Assembly (NCBI GenBank): GCA_009695195.1
Contig: SIBJ01000007.1
Coordinates: 1 to 64,000, forward strand
DNA length: 64,000 nucleotides
DNA from: Pedosphaera sp.
GTDB taxonomy: Bacteria > Verrucomicrobiota > Verrucomicrobiia > Limisphaerales > JADLHS01
Direction of reading: 5' to 3'
The notes below the pieces were generated by a model. That model had not been told where the DNA came from. It worked only from the letters and a program-made list of their open reading frames with translations, and searched no databases. This document shows positions 27,637-35,320 of the stretch, in pieces; the stretch's first letter is position 1; every line of letters starts with the position of its first letter. The position numbers were made by a program, and so were the translations under genes.

Positions 27637-28665
27637 ATGACTGCGACCGAATTATTGGAATCCGTCCGCCGCGTCGAGGTGCGCACCAATCGGCTCGTCA
27701 ACGACGTGATGGTCGGCGCTTACCTGAGCCACTTCAAAGGCCGCGGGATGGACTTCGAGGATTTGCGCGAATACATGCCCGGCGACGAAGTGCGCGACAT
27801 TGATTGGAACGTCACCAACCGCATGGGCCGCCCATTCGTGAAACGCTTCCGCGAAGAACGCGAACTCGCCGCCGTGCTCGCGGTGGACGTTTCCGCGTCG
27901 TCGCTGTTCGGCTCGGGCGAAAAAACCAAACGCGAGTTCGCCGCCGAAGTCGCCGCCACGCTCGCCATCTCCGCCGCGCGCAATGGCGACAAGGTCGCGC
28001 TGTTGCTCTTCACCGATAAAGTGGAGTTATTTCTTCCGGCGCGCAAAGGCCGACGCCACATCCTCCGGCTAGTCCGCGAGATGCTCGCGTGTGAACCGAA
28101 GCGGAGCGGCACGAACATCCCGGCGGCGCTGACGTTTCTGAACCACGTTGTCCGCCGCCGCGCGATTGTTTTTCTGCTCACGGATTTTTTGCATAGCTTC
28201 GAGAATCTCCCCGAGCGTTTTGGACTGCGGTGGCAAGCGAAGCGCGACACCGCTTTGGCACGCGATACCGAGCACGAATACCATCCCAAAGCGCCGTCGT
28301 CGCTGCGCTCTGCCGGCGCAGTCCAAGATGTTCGCGGCCAGCGCGATGTCATCCAAGAACTTGGCCTCACGAACACGCGCCACGATCTCGTCTGCCTGCA
28401 CCTGCACGATCCGCGCGAAAGCACGTTACCGGACGCCGGCCTGCTCACCATCGAAGACGCCGAAACCGGCGAACTTCTTGAACTGGATTCCACACGCGAT
28501 GCGGTGCGCGAGCGTTTCGGCCGCACGAATGTCGAACGCCTGGCGGAACTGGATCGCGCCTTCAATCGCACCGGCGTGGATACGTTGCGGCTCAACACCG
28601 GCGAATCGTTCGCGCCGAAGCTGCAAAGATTTTTCGAACTCCGCCGCGGAAGGAGACGGGGATGA
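27637..28665 (+). CDS. DUF58 protein of the MoxR/Bat operon, with internal repeat
   Basis: A 342-residue cytoplasmic protein with the DUF58 core GRGMDFEDLREYMPGDEVRDI and a VWA-like fold with a MIDAS-type AVDVSASS followed by conserved LLLFTDKVELFLPARKG. It is a presumed client of the MoxR ATPase. Residues about 196-230 are encoded by a palindromic element that adds exactly 35 codons without breaking the frame. The start is the ATG just after the four-helix-bundle element. It overlaps the next gene by 4 bp. Confidence 0.88.
   Translation: MTATELLESVRRVEVRTNRLVNDVMVGAYLSHFKGRGMDFEDLREYMPGDEVRDIDWNVTNRMGRPFVKRFREERELAAVLAVDVSASSLFGSGEKTKREFAAEVAATLAISAARNGDKVALLLFTDKVELFLPARKGRRHILRLVREMLACEPKRSGTNIPAALTFLNHVVRRRAIVFLLTDFLHSFENLPERFGLRWQAKRDTALARDTEHEYHPKAPSSLRSAGAVQDVRGQRDVIQELGLTNTRHDLVCLHLHDPRESTLPDAGLLTIEDAETGELLELDSTRDAVRERFGRTNVERLAELDRAFNRTGVDTLRLNTGESFAPKLQRFFELRRGRRRG
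28221..28325. repeat. 105-bp palindromic element inside DUF58 coding sequence
   Basis: The ends TGGACTGCG and CGCAGTCCA are inverted, and an inner CACCGCTTTGG/CCCAAAGCG pair follows. The wording is close to the 1139-1259 repeat. The length is a multiple of three and the translated piece (WQAKRDTALARDTEHEYHPK and onward) does not fit the DUF58 fold, so it is an in-frame insertion in a tolerant loop. Confidence 0.8.
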
Positions 28666-29288
28666 ATGTCGGAAGTCAGAAGTCAGAAGTCAGAAGTCGG
28701 AACTTTGCTTTCGATGGGTGGCTCATAATCTTTCCGGTTTTGACATTGCTCTCATTCGCTGCTTCCGCGCAGTTGACCAACGACATCCCGCCGCTCACCC
28801 CGGCGTATCCCGAAATTCCGCCGACGTTTTGGGAGCAACACGGAATCACAATCACGCTGGCAGGGCTTTTAGCGCTGCTCGTGATCGGAATTCTCGTTTG
28901 GTTGCTGCTGAAGCCGAAACTGGTTGCGCCGCCATTGCCGGAAGTTCACGCCCGGCGCGCGCTGGAAAATCTTCGCCAGCGGAGCGAGGATGGAAGCGTG
29001 CTGAGCGAAGTCTCCCAAATCCTCCGCCGCTATCTCGTCGCGACGTTTGCAATACCACGCGACGAGTTGACCACCGCCGAACTTTGCACCGCGCTGGAAG
29101 GCAATCCAAAGGTCGGCGACGAACTGTTTGCGGCGGTCTCAGATTTTCTTCGGCGTTGCGACGAACGGAAGTTCGCTTCGGCGACCACGCCCGCGCCGCC
29201 GGGTGCGGCCGCTCAAGCACTCGAACTCCTCGAACGCAGCGAAGCGCGCCGCGCCCAACTAAAACCAGTCCTCGTTCCCCGCGCATGA
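28662..29288 (+). CDS. Bat-operon membrane protein (DUF4381-like)
   Basis: A 208-residue protein. After an N-terminal piece derived from a tandem GTCAGAA repeat (28668-28700) comes a signal-like hydrophobic stretch (IIFPVLTLLSFAASAQ). A Pro-rich stretch and a transmembrane helix follow (ITLAGLLALLVIGILVWLLL), then a cytoplasmic helical domain (ARRALENLRQ...SQILRRYLVATFAIPRDELTTAEL). This layout matches the small DUF4381-type protein found in MoxR-DUF58-VWA operons. It overlaps both neighbours by 4 bp. Its exact role in the complex is unknown. Confidence 0.75.
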   Translation: MNVGSQKSEVRSRNFAFDGWLIIFPVLTLLSFAASAQLTNDIPPLTPAYPEIPPTFWEQHGITITLAGLLALLVIGILVWLLLKPKLVAPPLPEVHARRALENLRQRSEDGSVLSEVSQILRRYLVATFAIPRDELTTAELCTALEGNPKVGDELFAAVSDFLRRCDERKFASATTPAPPGAAAQALELLERSEARRAQLKPVLVPRA

Positions 29289-30325
29289 ACGACAGCTTCG
29301 AGTTTCAATATCCGTGGTTGTTGGCGTTGCTGGCGTTGTTGCCGGTCTATGCGTTTTTCCTCGGCAAGTCCGGCAAACTCTCGGCGTTGAAATTTTCCAG
29401 CGCCGACATCGCGCGCGCGGCGGGCGCGCAGGCGAAGTCTGCCGCCGGCAGGTTGATGTTGTTTCTCCGTTTGCTGGCCATCGCGCTGGCCATCGTGGCG
29501 CTGGCCGGGCCGCGACTGGCCGAGCACCGTTCGGAAACCGAAACCGCCGCGCTCGACATCATGCTCGCGCTCGATCTTTCGTGGAGCATGATGGCGGTGG
29601 ACATGGGCAAGCCGTCGGAAAAAGTGACGCGCTTCAACATCGCCAGCGAGGTATTGCAGGATTTCGTGCGCAAGCGGCCCCATGACCGCCTCGGCCTCGT
29701 CGTGTTCTCCGCCGTGCCGTATCTCGCCAGCCCGCTCACGCTCAATCACGACTGGCTCATCGAAAACATGCGCCGCCTCCACATCGGCATCCTGCCCGAA
29801 CTCGGCACCGCCATCGGCGACGCCATCGCGATGTCGGCGAAGCGACTGAAAGATTCGCCGAGCGCGAAGAGCCGCATCATCATTCTTCTGACCGACGGCG
29901 ATAACAACAAAGGCGAGATTGATCCCGTGCCCGCCGCGCAACTCGCCGCGTCACTCGGTGCGAAGGTTTACACCATCGGCATCGGCATCGAGCAGCCGTG
30001 TCATCTGCCGAAGTTCGAACCGGCCACCGGCAAATTGCTGCTCGACGCCGGCGGCAATGTCATCCCCACGCTCACGTTGCAACCGGCGAATTATTCCGTG
30101 CTGGGGAAAATCTCCGACCTGTCGCGCGCGAATTCCTACCGCGCCATGAATCGCCGCGACCTGGAAAACATTTACAACGCCATTGACCGGCTGGAAAAAT
30201 CCGAGGTGAAGCTCCGCCGCTTCGCGATCTACAAACCGCTGTTCCAATGGCCGCTGCTGGCGGCGTTCGGATTGCTGGCGGTGGAACTGGTTTTGGGCAA
30301 CACTCGTTACCGCCGGGTACCATGA
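29285..30325 (+). CDS. BatA-like VWA membrane protein
   Basis: A 346-residue protein: N-terminal membrane segments (YPWLLALLALLPVYAFFLG and LMLFLRLLAIALAIVALAG), then a von Willebrand A domain with a MIDAS motif in ALDLSWSM (DxSxS) and ILLTDGDNNKG, then a final membrane helix (PLLAAFGLLAVELVLG). BatA-type proteins are implicated in aerotolerance and envelope stress in Bacteroides and are partners of MoxR. The start is the ATG overlapping the previous stop (ATGA). A longer open frame begins much further upstream but covers other genes. Confidence 0.87.
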   Translation: MNDSFEFQYPWLLALLALLPVYAFFLGKSGKLSALKFSSADIARAAGAQAKSAAGRLMLFLRLLAIALAIVALAGPRLAEHRSETETAALDIMLALDLSWSMMAVDMGKPSEKVTRFNIASEVLQDFVRKRPHDRLGLVVFSAVPYLASPLTLNHDWLIENMRRLHIGILPELGTAIGDAIAMSAKRLKDSPSAKSRIIILLTDGDNNKGEIDPVPAAQLAASLGAKVYTIGIGIEQPCHLPKFEPATGKLLLDAGGNVIPTLTLQPANYSVLGKISDLSRANSYRAMNRRDLENIYNAIDRLEKSEVKLRRFAIYKPLFQWPLLAAFGLLAVELVLGNTRYRRVP

Positions 30326-32319
30326 TGAACTTCGCGCATCCACACTTTGAAGACCCGCGCTGGCTCTGGCTGGCGTTCGCCGGGCCGGTGCTGCTGGTGT
30401 TGCTGCATCGCTACGCGGCGGCGGCGCGGCGGCGGCAACTCGCGCGCGTGGCGACGGAACATTTTCTCGCGACGCTGACGCAATCGCACAGCGCGGTGCG
30501 GCGCGCGGTGAAAAGTTTTCTGCTCGTGCTCGCCGTCGCGGGTGTGGGCCTCGCGCTGGCGCGGCCGCAATGGGGCACGGTGGAAACGAAAAGTGAATGG
30601 GCGGGCGAGGACGTGGTGTTCGCGCTCGACTGTTCGCAAAGCATGGTGGCCACGGATGTTTTGCCGAACCGATTGGAGCGCGCGAAATTTGCGGTGCGCG
30701 ATTTCGTCCGGCGACAGGCGCGCGGCCGCGTGGGCCTCGTCGCGTTCGCGGGCAGTTCGTTTTTGCAATGCCCGCTGACGTTCGATCACGATGCGTTCGA
30801 GGACGCGTTGTCGGCGGTGGACGCGCGGACGATCGCGGTCGCTGGAACGGATCTGGGCCGCGCGTTGAAGGAGGCGAATCGCGCGATGGAAAAACAGAGC
30901 CGCCGCAAAGTCGTGGTGCTGCTCACCGACGGCGAGGACCTTGAGAAGGGCGGCGTGGCGACCGCGCAATCGCTCGCGACGAATGGCGTGGTGGTGTTCA
31001 CGCTCGGCGTGGGCACGGCGGCGGGCGATCAGATCCGGGTGCTCAACGACGCGGGCCAGCCGGATTTTCTGCGCGACCGCGACGGCAAGATTGTTCTCAG
31101 CCGGCTCGACGAGGAAACGTTGCGCGCCATCGCCAGCGCGACGGGCGGAGAATATTTTCCACTGGGTCGCCTTGGCGAAGGCCTGGCGAAAGTTGAGCGT
31201 TCGCTGCAAGCGCGACAAACTTCCTTGCACGCTTCGCAGTCGCGGTCGCTGGGAGTCGAACGGTTTCACGTTCCGATCGCGGCGGCGCTGGTGTTGTTGG
31301 TGCTGGAGCCGTTGCTCGGCACTCGGCGGCGCGCGCCCAGGAGCGCGGGCGGCTCGCCCGCGAGTCACGGTGCAGCGATCGCCGCGCTGATGCTATTGGC
31401 GTTCGCATCCGTTGCGGCGGCAGCGACGAACGAAACGACCAACTCCGCCGCAGTGAGGTCGCCGGCCCCGCCGCCGAAGACAGCGCGGGATTTTTACAAC
31501 GCCGGCACACACAAGCTGCGCGAAGGGAAATGGGACGACGCCGAGCCGTTGTTGAAAGCGGTGCTCGCGAAACAGGACGAGCGCTATCAGCCCGCGGCGG
31601 TTTACAATCTCGGCCACGTCCGCTTCGCGCAGGGCAGCGAGGCGCTGAAAAAAACTCCGGCGAACCGACCGACCCCCGCCCGCGTGCGGACGTTGCAGGA
31701 AACGGGCGCGCGCGCGGCGCAGGAGATGCAGGCCGCGCTCGCGAGCAACGACACGCAGAAAATGGTGGACGCCTATCGCGCCGGGCGCGGTGCGCGCCGC
31801 GAAGCCCGCGCGATGGCGGAGGCGTTCCGCCGCGCGATGGAAGTTTACGGCGCCACGCTGCTCAAGTGGCAGCGGTCGCTCGGCGATTTCCGCGGCGCGG
31901 CGGAGTTGAATCCCGCCGATACGAACGCGGTTCGCAACGCCGAGATCGTCGAGCGTCACATCGCGAAGTTGATTGATAGCATCCGCGAGATGCAGCAGGC
32001 GATGATGCCGATGGTGGGCGCGAAATCCAAATTCGGCGACTTGATGAAGGAACTGAAAGGAAAAATTCCCGGTGACAAAATGCCGCCCGGCGCGCCCGGC
32101 GACGACGATGACGAAGACATCACGCTGGACGGCTTGCGCGGACTCCAAGAGGGCGTGGGCAAAGAGGGCAACGAAATGGAACTACCGCTCTCGCCGGATG
32201 AAGCGGGCAACCTGCTGGACGGCTTGAAGCTCGGCGGCGAAAAGCGATTGCCGATGGGCCGGGGCGAAGGCGGCGAGGAAGAAGGCCCGCAGAAAAAAAA
32301 GCAGCGGCGTCCGTGGTGA
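30322..32319 (+). CDS. BatB/BatC-type VWA-TPR fusion protein
   Basis: A 665-residue protein joining what are two genes in Bacteroides. The first half has membrane segments near residues 15-30 and 60-80, and a VWA domain with VVFALDCSQSM and VVLLTDGEDLEKGG, closed by a membrane helix around 330. The second half is secreted or periplasmic, with a TPR part (DFYNAGTHKLREGKWDDAEPL). The C-terminal tail is acidic and Met/Gly-rich (DDDDEDITLDGLRGLQEGVG), as in BatC. It begins with an ATGA overlap. The order DUF58-BatA-BatB/C-BatD-BatE is preserved. Confidence 0.85.
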   Translation: MMNFAHPHFEDPRWLWLAFAGPVLLVLLHRYAAAARRRQLARVATEHFLATLTQSHSAVRRAVKSFLLVLAVAGVGLALARPQWGTVETKSEWAGEDVVFALDCSQSMVATDVLPNRLERAKFAVRDFVRRQARGRVGLVAFAGSSFLQCPLTFDHDAFEDALSAVDARTIAVAGTDLGRALKEANRAMEKQSRRKVVVLLTDGEDLEKGGVATAQSLATNGVVVFTLGVGTAAGDQIRVLNDAGQPDFLRDRDGKIVLSRLDEETLRAIASATGGEYFPLGRLGEGLAKVERSLQARQTSLHASQSRSLGVERFHVPIAAALVLLVLEPLLGTRRRAPRSAGGSPASHGAAIAALMLLAFASVAAAATNETTNSAAVRSPAPPPKTARDFYNAGTHKLREGKWDDAEPLLKAVLAKQDERYQPAAVYNLGHVRFAQGSEALKKTPANRPTPARVRTLQETGARAAQEMQAALASNDTQKMVDAYRAGRGARREARAMAEAFRRAMEVYGATLLKWQRSLGDFRGAAELNPADTNAVRNAEIVERHIAKLIDSIREMQQAMMPMVGAKSKFGDLMKELKGKIPGDKMPPGAPGDDDDEDITLDGLRGLQEGVGKEGNEMELPLSPDEAGNLLDGLKLGGEKRLPMGRGEGGEEEGPQKKKQRRPW

Positions 32320-32331
32320 GTTGATTCCAAC

Positions 32332-34299
32332 ATGCGCGCGATTTTTTTCAACGCGGTATTGCGACTCGTGCGTGCGAGGGGCGGCGCGCGGCGTTCACGC
32401 CGCTTCAAGGTCCGTTGCGAAGAAGCGCCAGAAGGTTTTGGCCGGCTGACGTTTTGGCGAGTGAAACGGCGTGAACGCCGCGCGCCGTTCAGATTCGCGG
32501 CAGCTATGGTTTTCGGAGCCGTGCTGTTGGTCCGGGCGCAGAATCCGTCGCCGACGGAATCGAACACGATGATGCAACTGATGATGTCGCAGGCGCCGGT
32601 GGACATTTCGTCGCCCGTCGTGGTCACGGCGACGTTCGATCCGCCGGTGGTGCGGCCGGGCGAACTTTCGGTTTATCGTATCACGCTCAACGCCACTGAG
32701 GCCGCCATCAAACTGCCGGCGCAAATCCGCGTGCCGAAGGAGTTGACGGTGCGGCCCACTTCGCAGGGGCAGTCGCTCCACGCGGCGAACGGAATGATCC
32801 GGCCGATGACGACGTTCAACCACGCCGCGCGCGCGAGCCGGCCGGGGTTTTACGGCGTGCCGGCTTTCTACATCGAAGTTTATGGCAAGGCCGTCGTCGT
32901 GCCCGAGGCGCAGCTCGAGGCGCTGGAGGAATTGCCGGCGGACCACGAACCGGCGCGGCGGCTGGTGGTCGAGACAACCGGCACAAATTTTTTTGTCGGT
33001 CAGAGCATCGGCGTGCGCGCCTGTCTGTTCGGTTCACGCGCGAATACCATCGAAGGCTTGGCGCAATTGCAGATCAATGGCGATGGTTTCGTGGCGGACA
33101 AAAATTTCCGCGCGTCGGTCGAAACCATCGAGCGCAGCAACCGCGCGGTGGCGACGTTGGTTTACCAGTCCACGGTCAAGGTCGCCGCGACCGGACTATT
33201 GAAGTTGTCCGCGCAGGCGTTCACGGCGGGGATCGATTTCGGCGGGCCGATCGTCATCCGCGGCCAGGTGACGATTCCCGGCGGCCCGGCGCGAAACATT
33301 TTGCTCGATTCCGATCCGCTCGTCATCAACGCGCGCCCGCTGCCACCCGGAGAACTCGCGGGCTTCACCGGCGCAGTGGGAAAATTCAGTTGCGATCCGC
33401 CGCGACTGGAAACGAACACGGTGCGGCTCGGCGACCCGGTGCAATTGAGCGTCGTGATCCGCGGCGAAAACGGCGCCGGCCAGATCGTGCCGCCACCGCC
33501 GCCGCGGTTGAAATCGTGGCAGATTTTCCCGGCCTCCGCTGGCGAGCCCGTGCCCGCGACCGAAAGCAAACCGCCCGGCGTCGCTTTTCGTTACACGTTG
33601 ATTCCGGTGTCCGCCGAAATCCGCGCCACGCCGGCGATCCCGTTCAGTTGCTTTGACCCGCAGACGGAAAAATACCTGGACCTCACCGTCGCCGCCGTGC
33701 CGGTCACGGTGACCGGCGAGGCCCTGCCCGCCGAAATCGCGGCGACTTTGTCCAACACGGAACTCGAATCTGAACCGGCAAAAAAACTTTCACTCTCGGG
33801 ACTGGCGCTCACGCCGGGAAAAACAGCGGGCAGCCTGACGCCGGTCCAATCGCGCGGTTGGTTCCCCTTCGTGCAGCTCTCGCCGGTGATCGTGTTTCTC
33901 GGGCTGTGGCAGTTCGAACGGCGGCGGCGTTTTCTGGAACTGCACCCGGAAGTTGTGCGGCGGCGGCGGGCGCGGCGGGAACTGCGTCGCACGCGGCGTT
34001 TGTTGAATCGCGCCTGCGCCGCCCGCGACGAGGACGGATTCGTTCGGCGCGCGATCCAGGCGTTGCAAGTGGCGTGCGCGCCGCATTACCCAGCCGAACC
34101 GCGCGCGCTGGTCTGCGGCGAAGTGACGGCGCTGCTCGATCCAGCGGATCGCGACGGGCGGGGCGGGGAAATCGTGCAGCAGTTTTTCGACGCGGCCAAT
34201 GCGGCGCGGTTCGCGCTCACCACTCAACCTGGCGGCGACTTGTTCGCGCGGCAAACCGAATTGGACGCCGTGCTGCAAAAACTGGAGGCGCGATTGTGA
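32332..34299 (+). CDS. BatD-like oxygen-tolerance protein
   Basis: A 655-residue protein. After the signal region comes a series of beta-sandwich domains (VVVTATFDPPVVRPGELSVY; FFVGQSIGVRACLF; later PPRLETNTVRLGDPVQLSVV), a transmembrane helix (FPFVQLSPVIVFLGLWQF) and a positively charged helical cytoplasmic tail with an RRRRARRELRRTRRLLNRAC run. This is the BatD layout. The N terminus is odd: a palindromic repeat at 32383-32486 splits the signal sequence, placing about 35 Arg-rich residues between MRAIFFNAVLRL and the hydrophobic FAAAMVFGAVLLVRAQ. The true start may be internal. Confidence 0.83.
   Translation: MRAIFFNAVLRLVRARGGARRSRRFKVRCEEAPEGFGRLTFWRVKRRERRAPFRFAAAMVFGAVLLVRAQNPSPTESNTMMQLMMSQAPVDISSPVVVTATFDPPVVRPGELSVYRITLNATEAAIKLPAQIRVPKELTVRPTSQGQSLHAANGMIRPMTTFNHAARASRPGFYGVPAFYIEVYGKAVVVPEAQLEALEELPADHEPARRLVVETTGTNFFVGQSIGVRACLFGSRANTIEGLAQLQINGDGFVADKNFRASVETIERSNRAVATLVYQSTVKVAATGLLKLSAQAFTAGIDFGGPIVIRGQVTIPGGPARNILLDSDPLVINARPLPPGELAGFTGAVGKFSCDPPRLETNTVRLGDPVQLSVVIRGENGAGQIVPPPPPRLKSWQIFPASAGEPVPATESKPPGVAFRYTLIPVSAEIRATPAIPFSCFDPQTEKYLDLTVAAVPVTVTGEALPAEIAATLSNTELESEPAKKLSLSGLALTPGKTAGSLTPVQSRGWFPFVQLSPVIVFLGLWQFERRRRFLELHPEVVRRRRARRELRRTRRLLNRACAARDEDGFVRRAIQALQVACAPHYPAEPRALVCGEVTALLDPADRDGRGGEIVQQFFDAANAARFALTTQPGGDLFARQTELDAVLQKLEARL
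32383..32486. repeat. Inverted repeat in the batD signal-peptide region
   Basis: Arms of 24 bases at 32383-32406 and 32463-32486 are complementary at 23 positions, with the core GCGGCGTTCACGCCGCTTC. The same core forms the element in gspK (60464-60572), so these two belong to one family. In both cases it lies within the first 60 codons of a membrane or secreted protein gene. Confidence 0.88.
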
Positions 34300-35078
34300 A
34301 AGTGCGCGGCGCGATATTTTTTCTGCTCGCGAGCCTGACGATGCTTTGCGCCGCGGCGAACGACGCGCCGACGGGCGATGAAAGTTTTCGCGAAGGCGTT
34401 GCGGCGTTCAACTCCGGCGATTTTTCCAAGGCGGCGCAAACTTTTCGCGCCTCGTCCGAGCAGCATCCGTCGTCCGGCGCCTTGCTCGACCTCGGCCTCG
34501 CGGAGTGGCGACGCGGACGCGCCGGCCCGGCGGTCCAGGCATGGGAACAGGTGTTGTGGCTTGATCCCTTCAATGGCGCGGCGCGAAACAATCTGCGTTA
34601 CGCGCGGCAGTTCGCCGAGATGAGCGACCCTGAATTGACCTGGAATGAAGCCGCCTCGACGTGGCTGCCGACAAACGGCTGGGCGTGGATCGCGGGTGGG
34701 AGCCTGTGGCTGGCGGTGGCGCTGGTGTGGTTGCCCGGCCTGTTGCGCTGGCGCCGGGCGGGCTGGCAACAGGCGCTCGCCGCGGCGAGCCTCGGAATTT
34801 TTCTGTTGAGCCTGCCGGCGCACGTCGGAATCGTCACGCGGGCGAAGATCGGATTCGTGCTCGAACGAAAGGTGGCGTTACGCCTGACTCCGACCGAGGA
34901 ATCGGAAACGGTGGCGACGTTGCCCGCGGGCGAACCGGCGCGCAAAGTCGGCGAGCGCGGCGAATATTTTTTGATTCGCGCCGCCCAGGGTCTGGGCTGG
35001 GTGGAGCGAAAACAATTTGGATTGATCGCCGCGCCGGCACGGGCGGTGAGCGCGCGAAAACCGGAACGTTCGCCTTGA
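34296..35078 (+). CDS. BatE-like TPR-SH3 protein
   Basis: A 260-residue protein starting at a GTG that overlaps the batD stop (GTGA). It has a signal peptide (AIFFLLASLTMLCAAA), TPR helices (ESFREGVAAFNSGDFSKAAQ and SSGALLDLGLAEWRRGRAG), two membrane segments around WIAGGSLWLAVALVWLPG and LGIFLLSLPAHVGIV, and a C-terminal SH3-type domain (LRLTPTEESETVATLPAGE...GLGWVERKQFG). This is the BatE order of domains. It closes the MoxR/Bat operon; tRNA-Thr follows 50 bp later. Confidence 0.85.
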   Translation: MKVRGAIFFLLASLTMLCAAANDAPTGDESFREGVAAFNSGDFSKAAQTFRASSEQHPSSGALLDLGLAEWRRGRAGPAVQAWEQVLWLDPFNGAARNNLRYARQFAEMSDPELTWNEAASTWLPTNGWAWIAGGSLWLAVALVWLPGLLRWRRAGWQQALAAASLGIFLLSLPAHVGIVTRAKIGFVLERKVALRLTPTEESETVATLPAGEPARKVGERGEYFLIRAAQGLGWVERKQFGLIAAPARAVSARKPERSP

Positions 35079-35128
35079 CGAAGCGCCGGAGGAAAGGTTT
35101 GCTATGCCCTGCACGGAAGTGCCTAGCA

Positions 35129-35203
<75 letters not shown>

Positions 35204-35320
35204 GTTTCGCGCGGCGGCAACAGGCGGTCGCCGACCGGATGCCTGTTAATAACTTCCTGGCTTCTTCCCCTCGAAACAGGTGACAACGACCGCGCCGGGT
35301 GATATGAATTCCCGTTAGCC

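Noticed and set aside
28148..30325. 725-codon frame as one protein
   Set aside because: The first 379 codons overlap DUF58 and the DUF4381-like gene in a wrong frame. The BatA-like protein begins at the ATG at 29285.
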